Assembly: GCA_037576215.1 (NCBI GenBank)
Contig: JBANDB010000013.1
Span: 310,001-374,000, forward strand
From: Armillaria gallica
Lineage: Eukaryota; Basidiomycota; Agaricomycetes; Agaricales; Physalacriaceae
Length of the DNA: 64,000 nucleotides
Reading direction: 5' to 3'
Position 1 is the first letter of the stretch. Every line of letters starts with the position of its first letter. Positions 21,240 to 34,182 of the stretch are shown here, in pieces. The notes under the pieces are model-generated. The model made no database searches, was not told the origin of the DNA, and saw only the letters and a program-made list of their open reading frames with translations. The position numbers were made by a program, and so were the translations under genes.

Positions 21240-23702
21240 TCAGAGCAGATCATGCAAAACGCTGTCATACTTGTGTGGAAGGTGGGCACTATTGACGCAA
21301 CATCTCAGCAATGGCCCAAAACAATGATGGGGCAGTCCCTACCTCAACATATCCTTCGTGAATAATATTTGTGAAAAGATCTTCTCCACGTCAAGAACTT
21401 CGAACAATCTCAGTTTGTCTGGTCCAGAACTCGACTCTTCTGAACGATGCGTAGGATGCAAGTCGCTGTCTCGCAGGGCCCAGAGAAGCCGACCAGGGGG
21501 AAACATCTTTTTGGGTTGTTGCATGTTTGCTTCTAGTGTCTTCCGCATAGCAATAAACTGGGGATAAAAACTCCAGACCTCGTCGTATAGAAAAGACGGA
21601 TATGGGCACGTACCCAATCTGGATCATCTTGTGAGCCCATTCCAGCCTTCCACTTGTTTGCACGTTCTGTTACAGCCGCATAACCAGACTCTCGCAAGGC
21701 ACCCCCTGCAACGTTTGCGTCGCACAACCACATAGCTGCATTTCTGAGGTCCTTGACCGTCCCGATAGACAGGCGAGAGACGATATCATGCGAATATACA
21801 AACGACACGATCAGGTTTTCTGACAATTTGGCAAGGGGGACATCAGTAGTTGCCCTAAAGAAACGGATCAGTTCGAGATCACGTTTGAGATGCACTTATT
21901 CGTAGAACCTACGGTGGGGCAAAGCAATAGACAGAGACTCGTCGTTTCACCGGGAGGCCACTTGAGCGAACGGTCAAACACGTCCTAACATCTGCCCACA
22001 TCTAGAAGGTTATGAGCAACAGAGGACATCCACATGACACGAAGAGACAAACCAGACCCAACAGTGCCGCGACGCCCGCACCAAGACTGTGTCCGCAGAT
22101 AACCAAATCTACGACATTGGTGGGTGAGAGTAGACCGTATACGAGAAACGGCGTACCATATCCAGGATTTCGATGTAACGCTTCTTGTACAGCAATTTGG
22201 ACTGGTTTTCCGATATCTCCCATCGCCTTCGCCATTCGAAGAATGCCGCTATGGACCTGATACTTCGGTGATGGCGGTTCTACTGAAGAGGTGGGAAAAG
22301 TAAATTGTCCGGGAATAGGCGTCTCATCTTCCTCCGAACTGGTCGTTCTCGACGGCGCAAAATCTTCCGGATCGCATGTCAAATCCACCGCAATCTCATT
22401 GAGAGACATCGTGCCGCGAATTACGAGAACAACTTGTTGTCGACCATGGTCAGTCAAGACCCAGAAACGAGGCATGAGGTGCTCCTGTCCGATCACTACA
22501 TCCGCTTGGATGAGCTCATTGGGAGACTTTGCAAATTGCGAGAAGATGTCTTGGTCGTGTTTTCCGAGCATTACATCCCACCACGAGTATGAATCTGGTA
22601 GTGGTGATGGTACCTCTCGTTCGGATAAGTCTCCGCTGGCTTCAGCTTCTGAAGCGTTGATAGCGCGAGCAAGCTGGGCTTCCTCGGACCTTGCTTGTGG
22701 GGAACCAGCAGGCAAGGACCCAGCGGGTGTCAAGGGTACGCCGAAGAACAGCAGTGTCGGTCCGCCGTAACCGGCGAGGACCATTTTCGAGAGCCTACGC
22801 AAAGTCGCTTTCAAGGCGGCATTTGAAAGTCTTTTGGGCTCGACAAAGACCTGTGGTGATACTTTGGTACGTGCTGCCTTGTGGCGGTGATGAGCTACGG
22901 ATTGGGCGCGTGGAGGGGCCTCTCCAATATCGGCGGCGATGATTTGAGCGCGATTGCCAGGGAAGATAATATCGGACGTGACACGCACACGGGATCCTCT
23001 GAATACGGTGATAAATAATCATTCTTTGCTGTATAGAAAGGAAAACACATACCTGCGAGCGTGTAAAGATTCGATGCTTCGCGGGGGATCTCGGACATGG
23101 ATTTCTCGGAGGGACTTGAAGAATCTTTTCTCTTGCCACTCCCGGGTAACTCCTTGCAGAGCAACCCAAGCAATGACGCCTCTCGCAATCTGGGTCAGCC
23201 CATACTGTTTCTCTGGAAGGTTCCCTGCATAACCAAGCTCTTTCCATTCCCGTTTGAGTAGGGCAAGGACGGCGACCAAAGAAAAGGAGGTTTCACTGCT
23301 TCCGGGGAAGATGACGCTGAAAACGTTGATGGAGCTATGGGCGGCAATTATAGATGTAGATGTGATATATTCGGTTAAGAAAATAGGCGCCAGGGTAATC
23401 TGCTCGGCGAAGGAAATGACAGAAGACACGGCGCCACCTACGACTGGCTGTGTGACATCACTTCCGCCGAAGAGGGTGTTGTCCACGACCGAGGTCGTCA
23501 CTTTGACCGCTGCCGATGCTACGTTTCGTGTGACTGAGAACTGTATGTCATGATTAACCCGGGACCGTCGCTGTAAAGACTAAGCGAGACGTACCCCAAG
23601 TTTGGTACCAGCTTTGACGACCGAAAATCCAAGTGCAGCAGCAGAGGAGGCCAAATCTAGAGTATTTCTGCCATAGGAATCCCAGTTTTCCATGATGGTC
23701 AT
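21240..23702 (-). CDS. Fungal class-3 lipase (sn1-specific diacylglycerol-lipase-like), multi-exon
   Basis: Start at 23702 (MTIMENWDSYGRNT), stop at 21240. The nucleophile elbow is VVDLVICGHSLGAGVAALL (G-H-S-L-G) near 22080; before it lies the conserved VVLVIRGTMSLNEIAVDL strand, also typical of class-3 lipases. After a roughly 50-nt intron the chain goes on MWADVRTCLTVR...VSVYCFAPP, and later LIVSFVYSHDIVSRLSIG. The C-terminus is recovered by splicing 21341 to 21288: KDML then SAHLPHKYDSVLHDLL, the familiar end of this family; without that intron a false TAG stop would be used. Such enzymes release the sn-1 acyl chain from diacylglycerol or related lipids, probably at internal membranes. There is no clear signal peptide. 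Confidence 0.82.
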
Positions 23703-24990
23703 GGATGTAGCATATCAAGGCTTGCAGCCTTCGTACGCTGCTTGCAGTTCAATGGTGAGGGAAGTTTCAGCATGTGAAATCCATTCCGGATATCGGACCG
23801 CACCCCCGATTAGGTTCAAGCGATTTAAAGCGCTGCAAGTACTAATGCAATACTAATGTAACTCAAAGTAGTGTAATGTTAGCAATGTAAAGAGAAGGAG
23901 AAGTAACCACAGTTTTGCGAAAGAGACACTCGGCTATTCGATGCGTCAGTTATCGCGACGATTGGGGTCCCAATGTTGCCCCAACAGAAACCCGCACATT
24001 GAATATGGAACTAGACCATATCGCTATTGATTCATACGGGGTCCAGGTGGGAAAGATTCTTGTCGTCTACACGTGTATAATACACGCGACGAACCCCACT
24101 AGGTAGAAAAAAAATAGCAGACCAAGGTTTACAGTTCATTTCAATTTTTCACGGTTGCCGGCATGGACAGTTGTGGATCAGATCAAGTTCTGATCATCGA
24201 AATAGCATAAATTGCGCTCCAGCACAGCCTATTCCTATTTTTGAGAGTTGAACCGAAAAGTGGAACGGCGGAAGAGCCTTTCCTCTAAGTATACACAACA
24301 GGTTTCTATTGGAATTTGAATGCCTCGAGGTTGAAATGAACGGCGATTCTGCAGAAAAAAAGGTCTGTGTGTTCGGACTCTAAATTGAAAGTGCCAAAGA
24401 GAGCAAGGAAGGACAGCGTTTGAGGCTGAGTGAACTGGGGTTCAACTATCTTCGCAAAAAGGAAACATCAAGTTCGTCGCGAGGCAGAAGGGTCCTTAAT
24501 ATGTGGTCCGGGTCGCGGTAACGAGTGAGTCGCTTTTTCGATGCTTGAATCGCCGCCAGAGACAGAATCCTGTCAAGTATTGACATTGGCTTCGAGGATA
24601 GTTGGCATTTGCCCTCAAACAAGACATCATGAACATTATGTGTTCAGCTACCCAGTGCCAACAGCTAGCTGCTAGTGAGCGAGTCGAGGCGGATACAAGA
24701 GATATAATGAACGAAAGGAATAAGGCTAAGAAAACTTTCATGCCGCCATCACGCACGAGAAGCTGAGAGACGGTTGGCCCGGTTTAGCCGACGGTTGGTT
24801 GTCGACTCGTCGGTCCGTCCGACATCCGCGTGTGATATTGTGCACAGCCACAAAACGCCTGTCCCTTACCATCAGCCACCCCCCACCTCTCTTTTCTTCT
24901 ATTCCCTATTTCCTTCACCTCTCAGTCTCTGCGGCTCGCTCTTGGAGCGAGGCACCTCCCTTTTCTTAATATTATTTCGGAGGATTAGAC
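23703..24990. other. Intergenic between divergent lipase and kinesin genes
   Basis: About 1.29 kb with no supported gene. The last 130 bp before the kinesin ATG are strongly pyrimidine-rich (around 24880-24970), a common fungal core-promoter feature. A minus-strand frame at 24496-24756 (86 residues) has a hydrophobic N-terminus but no other support. Confidence 0.45.
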
Positions 24991-27900
24991 ATGGCAGAGG
25001 CTGGTGACGGAAACATCAAGGTCGTCGTGCGATGTAGACCCCTCAACTCTCGCGGTGTGTCCATCGTCCTCCAGTCTGCCACCTTTTCTCATTTGCCGTT
25101 GCAGAGCTTGCTCGGGGCGCGAAGCCACTCATTCGTATGCAAGGCAACCAGACCTTTCTCGACCCTCCAGAACATGGCTCGCAACAGGACTCGAAGCGCG
25201 CGACAGAGAGGAAAACAATGGCGTTCAGCTTCGACAAGAGCTATTGGTCTGCCGGACCGAGGGATGAGCCTGGCTATTGCTCTCAGCAAATGCTGTATGA
25301 TGATCTCGGCAAGGAGCTTTTGGATCACGGTTTTGCGGGTTTCAATGCGTGTATCCTGGCTTGTGAGTGACAGATTTCTTCTCAAAAGATCAGCAAGTAC
25401 TGAATACATGTCGTAAGATGGACAAACTGGTGCGTTATGGCATTTATATGTAACACAAGGGACTGACGAGCCGTATCTATCAAGGGTCTGGCAAATCCTA
25501 CAGGTGAGTTGCTGCTCGTTTCAACGCATTCAGGCTACTAACTGTATGGTACAGTATGATGGGATGTGCGTATGTTCAGCTCTACGCTTTTTTCCTGCTA
25601 TAAAACGAATCTTCAGACGGACCCGATAAAGGAATCACGCCCTTGACCTGCTCTGAACTCTTCGACCGCGTGGAGTCCAAGAAACGAGCGGACCCTAATG
25701 TCCAGTTCACCGTAGAAGTTTCGTACATCGAGGTATAATTAACGAAAGCAATTTCGAATGCGGCGCCGCTGACCTCATGGTGCAGATTTACAACGAAAAA
25801 GTGCGGGATCTATTGAATCCCAAGAACTCTGGCAATCTTCGTGTACGAGAACATCCAAGCCTGGGTCCGTATGTAGAGGATCTGTCGAAACTTATGGTTA
25901 ACAGTTATGAGGAAATGATGACACTGATGGACGAGGGAAATAAGGCGCGGACAGTGGCAGCTACCAATATGAACGAAACGTGCGGCAATTCTATATCTCC
26001 TGTGACGGGTTCATTGACAACCATTAAGGTCTTCTCGTTCACATGCCGTATTCACCCTCCTCCTGACAATGAAGCGACACGATGTAGACACGAATATGGA
26101 CACTGAGAAAGTCTCCCGAATCAACCTAGTCGATTTGGCCGGTTCGGAGAGAGCGAACTCCACCGGTGCTACCGGTCAACGATTGAAGGAAGGCGCTAAC
26201 ATTAACAAGTCTCTCACCACACTCGGGAAAGTTATCTCAGCTCTCGCAGTGGCGAGTGCAGCGTCGGAAAAGAAGGGCAAGAAACACAAGGCAGACGAGT
26301 TTGTTCCATATCGTGATTCGGTGAGTCAATCTGACTGCGATGATCAGGACTTGAAGCTCATGCTCCCTTAGGTGCTGACATGGTTACTGAAAGACAGTTT
26401 GGGCGGTAACTCCAAGACTGCCATGATTGCAGCCATTTCCCCCGCTGACTACGAGGAAACGCTCAGTACCTTACGGTATGCTGACCAGGCCAAGAAAATT
26501 AAGAACAAGGCCGTGGTTAATGAGGATCCTAACGCGAAGCTTGTGCGTGAGCTCAAGGAGGAATTGGAGCTGCTAAGAGGTGCGTGGTGGTTTTATTGTT
26601 CGGTAGATATTAATGTCATAACTGGTTTCCCCTAGCTCGCGTGATGGGAGCCTCTGGAGAAGACACTTTCGATCCCAAGGTACCTCCAGAGAAGCAGAAG
26701 GTCACCTATCAAACGAAGGACGGTCGGATCAAGACTGTCACGAAAGCTGAACTTCAAGAACAGATGGAAACCAGTGAGAAGTTGATGCAGAGTTTGAATG
26801 AGACCTGGGAGGAGAAGATGCAAAGAACCCAAGAGGTGCAGAAGGAGCGTGAGAAGGCTCTCGAGGAGCTGGGCATTACGGTGGAGAAGAACCTGGTGGG
26901 CGTGCATACACCTAAGAAGGCAAGCGAAATATTGTCTGTGCGTATATAGCCGCTGACTCCTCGGTGCTAGATGCCTCATTTAGTCAATCTGGTACGTTTC
27001 TCTCGACAGTTCTCTTTTCGAACTTCCATGACTAACGCGTGGTATCAATCTGCCTAGAATGAAGGTTTGCGCTGATCTCTCTTCGAGTCTTCTTGATAAC
27101 CTCATCATATCCACAGATCCGCTCATGAGCGAATGCTTGATTTACCAGATTAAACCTGGGAAAACGATGGTCAGTGATTCTTGGGTATTTTTATTGTTCA
27201 CGTGATCGAGTATTCTGGCAGGTCGGGAGATTGGAGGGCGAGAAACCTGCTGCCATTCGACTCAGCGGAGACAATATCCTTGAGGAGCATTGCTATTTCG
27301 ATAACAGCGATGGTAAAGTTTTCATCTATTGTATGCCGGATAGCGCCACGGTTTGTGATTTCCTTCTGATGCTAATCGCATTAATATTCTAATACTTCAT
27401 GCCCAGTTCTTAAACGGAAAGCAAATCACTCCTGGGCAGGTTTGTCTCTATTAAATTTTTGGGAAGCGCTCAATCCTCATCTTTTGAACGATCAGCCCCA
27501 CAAGCTTCGTTCTGGCTTCAGAATCATTCTCGGTAAGTTTGTCATTTAAGTTGTTGTTGTCAGTTTTGATTATTTTGAAGGTGATAATCACGTCTTTCGG
27601 TTCAATAATCCCGAGGAAGTCCGCAAGCAACGAAATAGGGCTACTATGAAGTCCAATTTGCAGCAAGGGTTCACCGCTGCTGACTTTGAAAACGGCGGGG
27701 AATCAGCGCCTGTAACGCGCGCTGAATCTACGGTATCTTCAATTGAAGATGACATGGATTGGACGTTCGCTCAGCGAGAGGCAGCGTTGGCTCGTTTAGG
27801 TCTCGACCCCACCTTGGATAATTTGCCGGATGACGACTTGAACAAGCTGTTCGATAAGATAACTCAGGTCAAGACAATGCGAGACCATCATCTCAAGCCC

Positions 27901-30884
27901 CGTCCAGAGAGTAGCCTTAGTCAAGCAGATGACCTCTGGAGTGAGACAGGGAGACAATTTGCCAGTGATGCTACAACTGACGATACGAGCGTGGATGCTT
28001 TGGGTAGCCCCGAAGCTGAGACACCATTGAAAGATGTGCAGAGCCAGTTGGAAAATCGTTTGCATGCAATTGCGGAGTCGTCCCCCGAGGCGGAAGATCT
28101 GAAAGTGGAGAAAGATCATATGGAACATCAGTTACGCCTTGTACGTGCGCAGATGAAGCGTATCATAGACGCCAGGGCTCGTGGAGAAGCCGAATTGGAG
28201 ACGATGGATTTCGAACCCGTCATCTACTCGGCGCGACAGCTCAGGCTCATTCGAAAGGTCCTTGACAAATGGAGGGCGCATCGGTCATTTTCCATGGCAG
28301 AGGTTGTTCTATCCAATGCGGTCGTCGTAAAAGAGGCCAACATCATCAGGTAGGTCTTCTTTTCTCATCATTGATCGCTTTCAGTCTTCTTACTATATTT
28401 GTAGCAAAGAGCTGGCTAAAGATGTATCCTACAATTTTACGATTGCGTCTGGTGGTTCGTTGGCAGCCCCTGTGTCTGCTGTGGATACAATTGCAGGGTT
28501 GGACCAATTTGGCGATGTTTCGGACCCCGTTTTGGCTTCAGCGACTCAGCCGTCGGTGGCCGTCAAAATACTTGATAAGCGCCATAGTGCTATCTATACA
28601 TGGTCGCTTGATCGTCTGCAGCAGCAACTGCAACGCATGCGCAACCTCACAACATATATCGACCGTCCTTCATACACGCAACACTTTTCTTCCGATGAGC
28701 CCTTCTACGATTCCCCACCTCCGGAGTATTCATTTGTTGGTAATGCATTAATATCCCTCGCGCCACTATCACGCCGGTTATCCTCTATATCCACCGTACC
28801 GATATTCTGTCGTTATACGTCAGAAGCCATCGGTTCATGCAGAATCGACATCAAGATTGTCAATGTTGTCGCTTCATCCAAATACCCCAACGGATCCATA
28901 CCCTCTACTCGCGCACCCTCACCCGTTCCAGCGACTATATCCCCAGGCAGTAAACTGAGCTTCTTTGTCACGGTTGACACCGTAAAGGGTATGTCGCCCC
29001 ATGACTTTTCAGCTGTTCATCTTCAAGTCCGATTATCCTCCTTCGCCGGACCCACTATATCATCGGAAGAAGTCTTCCCGTCTGCTACCGTGGATCTCGA
29101 TTCTGGTTCCCTTTCAGAGTTGAAGTTCCGCCGTAGCTTCAGCATTGTCGCTACATCCAAGGTCTTGTCGCATTTGCGTCAAGGCTATGCGCCGATAGAG
29201 TTCTTCGCGTCCATTAGGTCAACGTACCTCGAGCGCTTGGAACGATGGGATGAGATGCGGGAAATCAAGCATGTTCCTCGCTCTGGGACCTCTAGCCCCG
29301 AATCAGAAACGCGGGCCGCGAGTTTGCCGCATATGCGTAGGTCAGAAACTGACTTCGTGGTGCAACAGACACATGATGTCGTGGCCTGGTTACAGATTTG
29401 TGAACTGGCGCCTGATGGACAATACAATCCTGTCCCAGTCATTTCACAGGGCAGCCACGATCCAGGCTCGTTTTCGCTCCACCAGGGTCTCCAACGCCGG
29501 ATAGTGGTTTCACTGGCGTCCAACTCTGGTCAACAGTTCCCTTGGATTGAGGCCACCAAGGTACGGATAGGCAATGTCCGGCTACTTGATCCTAAAGGTC
29601 GCGTGCACGAATCCACGTCAAAGGCTATGGTGACGCTTCCTTTACTTAAGGATCAGACACTAGAATTTCGACCTGACGGAACCGGTCTGTTGTCAGCGGA
29701 AGTTCTATGGGATTCCAGTGTCCATGATTCGGTTCTATTGAATAGGGTGACGGCAGCCAATCAGCGGATTCTATTACAATTGAACTGGGCAGTAGCTGTT
29801 GAGACTTGCGGTGATCCTGTCCAGTTCAATGCAGACATCGCCATCACCATGCAGACACGAGATGCAAGGCCGCCGTCTCGGTTCCTTACGTTCCTGGGAT
29901 CTAACAAAATACTGGCGAAAAGCAGTACGCTGTTCAGCGTGCGCTTGTCGCCTCCTCTCACGAGATCCCCGAAAGATTTATGGCGTCTCGATACGTCAGA
30001 GAAATATGTACGGGGTGAGGAGGCCTTAGGCGTGTGGAAACCACGGGGTATATCCGTCGTGGAAGATTACTCCCGCTTGATCACCATGGAGAGACGAGCT
30101 GCAGATGTTCAAGCCATACGTGTCATACTTGGAGCCTCGCCACCCAAGCCTATTCAGTCAGATACACTCGCTTGGCGCGCAGACGGTCTTCTTAAGAAAT
30201 CCCTAGAACTTTGGCAGAAGCGGTTTGGACAGATGGGCGATGTGAATTTTTCTATCTATTACCGGTCGGCGCAGTCTCTGATTCTCCTTTTGCTTAGATC
30301 GCTCTCAGTCAGGAGCCAAGTGATGAGGAAAATGGCTCATCAAAGCAGACCGCAGATCTGGATTGCCTTGAAGGTATTAAATTTGTGTCTGAGACGAAAG
30401 TCGTACCGAGAAGGTAAATAATTTGAGCGGCGCCAATTCTTGTGTTATCGATTAACATCATTTCAGCGACGGCGCCACAAAAAGGGGCCATTTAATGATT
30501 CTCATAGACGCTGGGCAGAACGTATGGGAAAGGCGATGGTTCGTCCTGAAAAGGTGCGCACGAGGCTGTGACTTTGCCTAATCTTCTCCTGACGATTTAT
30601 CAGACCATACCTTCACATGTATGCACATTCAAATGAATTAGAGGAAGTCGGAGTGGTTAGCCTTACCGGTACTAATGTGGAAAGTGATCCACAGAAGGAA
30701 TTATTGTTGGGGGTAAGTCATATCTACATTGGACGAAACTCAATTTCTCAATCCTTACTGGCAGAAACCGTTTTCGTTCACTCTTTTTACGTCTTCCAAT
30801 TCTCATGCACTCGCAGCTCCCAATAATAAAGAGCTTCATTCATGGGTCATGAAGTTGGATCCCACTCGTTTGGTATCTTCATGA
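24991..30884 (+). CDS. Kinesin-3 family motor (Unc-104/KIF1-like) with FHA and PH domains, about 20 exons
   Basis: The motor domain starts [15 protein letters not shown]. The P-loop YGQTGSGKSYSMMG is assembled from three microexons (25418-25429, 25485-25503, 25555-25565). Other motor motifs are [13 protein letters not shown] (switch I, across an intron 25980-26028), [12 protein letters not shown] (switch II) and [14 protein letters not shown]. Coiled coil follows near 26700-26900, then an FHA domain ([18 protein letters not shown] to about 27620), KIF1-type stalk segments, a long beta-rich tail, and a C-terminal PH domain ([10 protein letters not shown]...[17 protein letters not shown] to the stop at 30884). 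Kinesin-3 motors carry endosomes and vesicles toward microtubule plus ends; the PH domain binds phosphoinositides. The intron 26920-26970 uses a GC donor, and exon 27058-27064 is only 7 nt. Intron 30242-30297 removes an otherwise misleading frame. Confidence 0.92.
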
Positions 30885-32522
30885 CGATTGATTACGACTG
30901 ATTTATGCCCCATTCAGCTTATTGTATCTGTCATTTCTGTCTAGTTTCCTGGGTTACTTTACATACCGTCATTTAGTTTTCGTCATCTCGCAAATGGATT
31001 TCATGCATACATACTCATACCACCACCCTCGCTATCTGGTCGTTGTCGCTCATTGTCTAATTTATAGATGTTAAACCATATGTACCAATCAATATCGGTA
31101 GTACTGTTATTACAAGCTCAATAACCTGCAGAGATTACTCCATGCATTACATCGAAGGCTGTATGTCTGATATGGGTGGGAAATAAATCAACCTTGCATT
31201 TGCTTTCGTCACTCTAGCTCATCTCGGCCGGAATCATTACATTGCGTTGACATATTCTTCTACTATCAAAGAAGTAACCATGTGCTCCCCGTCAAACCCT
31301 GAAAACTGGCTGAGTTACTGGGCAGCATGGCCGAGCCATATGGTTGTACGGAACATGTAGGGTGGGGGACGATTTGTGAGATCAACTTGCTCTATAATTA
31401 TGCCGATCTCCTACCAGGACATTTATTCTACGGTCAGAGCCTGTATGAGGGAACGTTCGAGGGAGAACCCTGTCTGCCGTTCTCGGACTGCGACTTGTTG
31501 TATGCGTAACAGCCCACACGTGCCATGTACGGGAAAATTAGTATGGAAGCGCGCAGTCTATACCACTCAGTTCGTTTTGATCGTATGACTGACGCCACTT
31601 GAAGGCCACTGGCACGGTATGATGAAGACTTATTGGGCGACTCATAAATGTTATTCCCAATATCTCGAGATTCTCGAGGAGGCCTCGACTATTGTCTACT
31701 TGACAGCAGATGCGCTGACTTGGTGATAGTATCATTGTGTTCAGTTTGAGTTCAGCGTTCATTCTGTCTTCAGTACCGACTAGACCATACGGAGAGTCTT
31801 GATTCCCGTAGAGATCTTCGAAGGTCTCGGAACGAGTAAATCCCTGACGCCATCTTGGGTGAAAGTGCTTGATGATTCTACCGCTTTTTACCGGTGAACT
31901 GTACCTGTAGCAGTTCCATGGTCTTGCCGATTCTGACGACTCGCTGACATCATGTGAGACCGTTTTCAAGTTCCTGTTTCCCAGTGTATCCCAGGAGGAA
32001 GTCAGTCCGACCCAATTCACACGCAGTTCGACGTGAGAAAATCCGCATATCGCTGGACACCGTGATATTGAAGATCAGACCGAGATGAAGCCGAACCTAA
32101 TGACTTAATGACTCTCACATGGAAACTCTAATAGTGCGAATGGACTTCTTGCGAGAAGACGCCTTTATAGAGAGTGCCAGGGCCATGACGATCATCACAC
32201 CTGCGCTGACATGCAACTTCCGGATGTACATATCGGGCGGTGAATGTTATCAGTTGTTTTTATTTCAACGTTTTTGGTGGTATAATATACATCGTAGTAA
32301 CGTATGTGATGTCTAGTAGATGCAATGTTATGCGAGAGGACCATAGTTTGCTATTCCAGAAATGTCACCGACGAAAGCTGCACGAATGTCGAATATTTGA
32401 ATAATGTCGACGAAGCAGATAGAGAGGAAATAGTGTGTACGAATTCTTAGTCCGTTAATCTTGAATATGAGCGACTGATAATGATAGCTTGGCGATTCCT
32501 TCACCCCATGAAAAGGTTAGAT
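30885..32522. other. Intergenic, one unassigned long frame
   Basis: A minus-strand frame of 160 residues at 31538-32020 (MNWVGLTSSWDTLGNRN...) is the longest here. It has no motif I recognise and no partner exons, so it is not called as a gene. Nothing else supported. Confidence 0.35.
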
Positions 32523-34182
32523 TTAATCACAGATTTCAGGCGCATCGTTCTATGTGATAAGAGCAATTTAGTAAAATTGAAACATACAACAAAGCTGGAA
32601 ACTCACCTCTCGAATGAACGTCAGCATATGGCACGTAATATACCCCTTCGCGAAGCCTGCTCCTGCGTAGGCGAAAAGGTACATCCACTTCCGCTTGAAT
32701 GCCTCGTACGAGTGCTTGTCACTCAATCCAGGATAGTCCTTCTCCACCGTCTCCTGAGTCAGATTCTTCTCCAGCCGCCTTCCCCACTCTCGGAGTGTTC
32801 GCGGGTAGTGAGCTGCGTGATTCTCCACTCGCTCAAGGTTAAAGTGGGGGGAGGCCGCCTGGATCAAGGCCGATGCCGAGGGAAGACATGAATTAGGCCA
32901 CATGTACTTGCGCATGAAGTCTTCGGCCTGATATGAAGAGTACCGTGATTCAGGGAAAGTGGATGCGGATACTACAGCGGTAGCATTGTGGGGTTTTAGG
33001 GCGAAGGAGACGAGTCGGAAGTAGTTGGCATAGTGCTTAGATCCGACATGCTCAAGCATCTCGACGGAGACAAATGCGTCAAAGGCGTTTTCCCATTCGG
33101 ATGGGATGTCCCGATAATCGAGGAGGTGGACGTGGATTTTGTCGGAAAGACCGGCAGCAGCGATCCTCTCCTCAGCAAGCGTCTTCTGCTCGATGGAGAG
33201 GGTGAGAGTATCAACAATACATCCAAATGTGCCAGCCGCCTGTAAATGAGAAGGTAAGAGAAATGAATATGACAGAAAGGAATGAAAGGCAAGTCACTTA
33301 CCTCGATGGCGAGCCCTCCCCATCCAGAACCGAATTCGAGAACACGGTATCCCGGTTTAAGACGAGCCTGACGAAGGACATGGTGTATTTTTCTCCGTTG
33401 AGCGGCTTCGAGGTCACCAGGAATGGGACCGATTTCGAGGTCACCTCGGACTCCACCCTCGGACTCGTCCCAGAGGGCACATGAGTACATCATTTCGGAT
33501 GAAAGGAAGGCCTTGAAGAGCTCGTTCGACTGATCGTACGATGCGATCACGTTGAGACGTGCGTTACTTTTTGTTTGGCCAAGGAAGGAGTTGTAAGCGC
33601 TGGAAAGTGTGGAGGTGATGCGCGTGTACGTAGATGACAGGGTGTCTTCCATTGTAGACTGGTTATCAAGCCATAGCTGACGGTGAATACGTTTCAATGA
33701 CCCTCATTTCATAGACTAAGAAAGAGGACTTACGTTCATGGCGGCTCTGAGGTCCGGGAGTTCGATCTCGCCTATCATATACGCTTCGCTGACTAAATCA
33801 GGTTAGCTTTCGATTGGTTACAGATTGGCGGTTAGACGAGAGACATACAGCCAAGATCACCGGAGCTGAGGAAGAAAAGTTAGTGCTCGATGTCATCAGT
33901 TAGGAAAAGGAAGACAACGTACAGTATGAGGCGTAGCCAAAAATTGTCGCTTTTCACTTTGATGTGGACGTGATTACAATCTTTTTCGAAGAATCCATAG
34001 GTATGAGAGCCTTCATCGTCCTCTATGATTAGGTGTCCCACAGAGATGGCACTCGTTAGTGCCGATAGAATAGACTGGCGAGCACAGGAAGCGAGCCATG
34101 TTCGGGGGGAACATAGGGCTAGCGCGCCTAGGGATGAAATAGCGCTCTTAGAGGAGAACCGGATGCAGGACTTGGAGGCCAT
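32523..34182 (-). CDS. Cyclopropane-fatty-acid-phospholipid synthase family protein, copy B, 6 exons
   Basis: Exons 34182-33923, 33865-33849 (17-nt microexon), 33792-33734, 33676-33302, 33239-32607 and 32549-32523 sum to 1371 nt, 456 residues. Exons 2-6 have the same lengths as in copy A and all intron positions agree. The SAM motif VLEFGSGWGGLAIE and the EMLEHVG and FAYAGAGFAKGYI blocks are intact, so the enzyme should be active. The N-terminal exon is the most diverged part (SALTSAISVGHLIIEDDEGS versus SALTSAISSGYLIVDDAEGS), whereas 470 bp of exon 5 is identical to copy A. A TATA-like box sits 56 nt upstream (34238-34244). Confidence 0.9.

Noticed and set aside
31538..32020. Minus-strand frame of 160 residues
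   Set aside because: No recognisable motif, no adjoining exons and no homologue that I can recall; left as unassigned.
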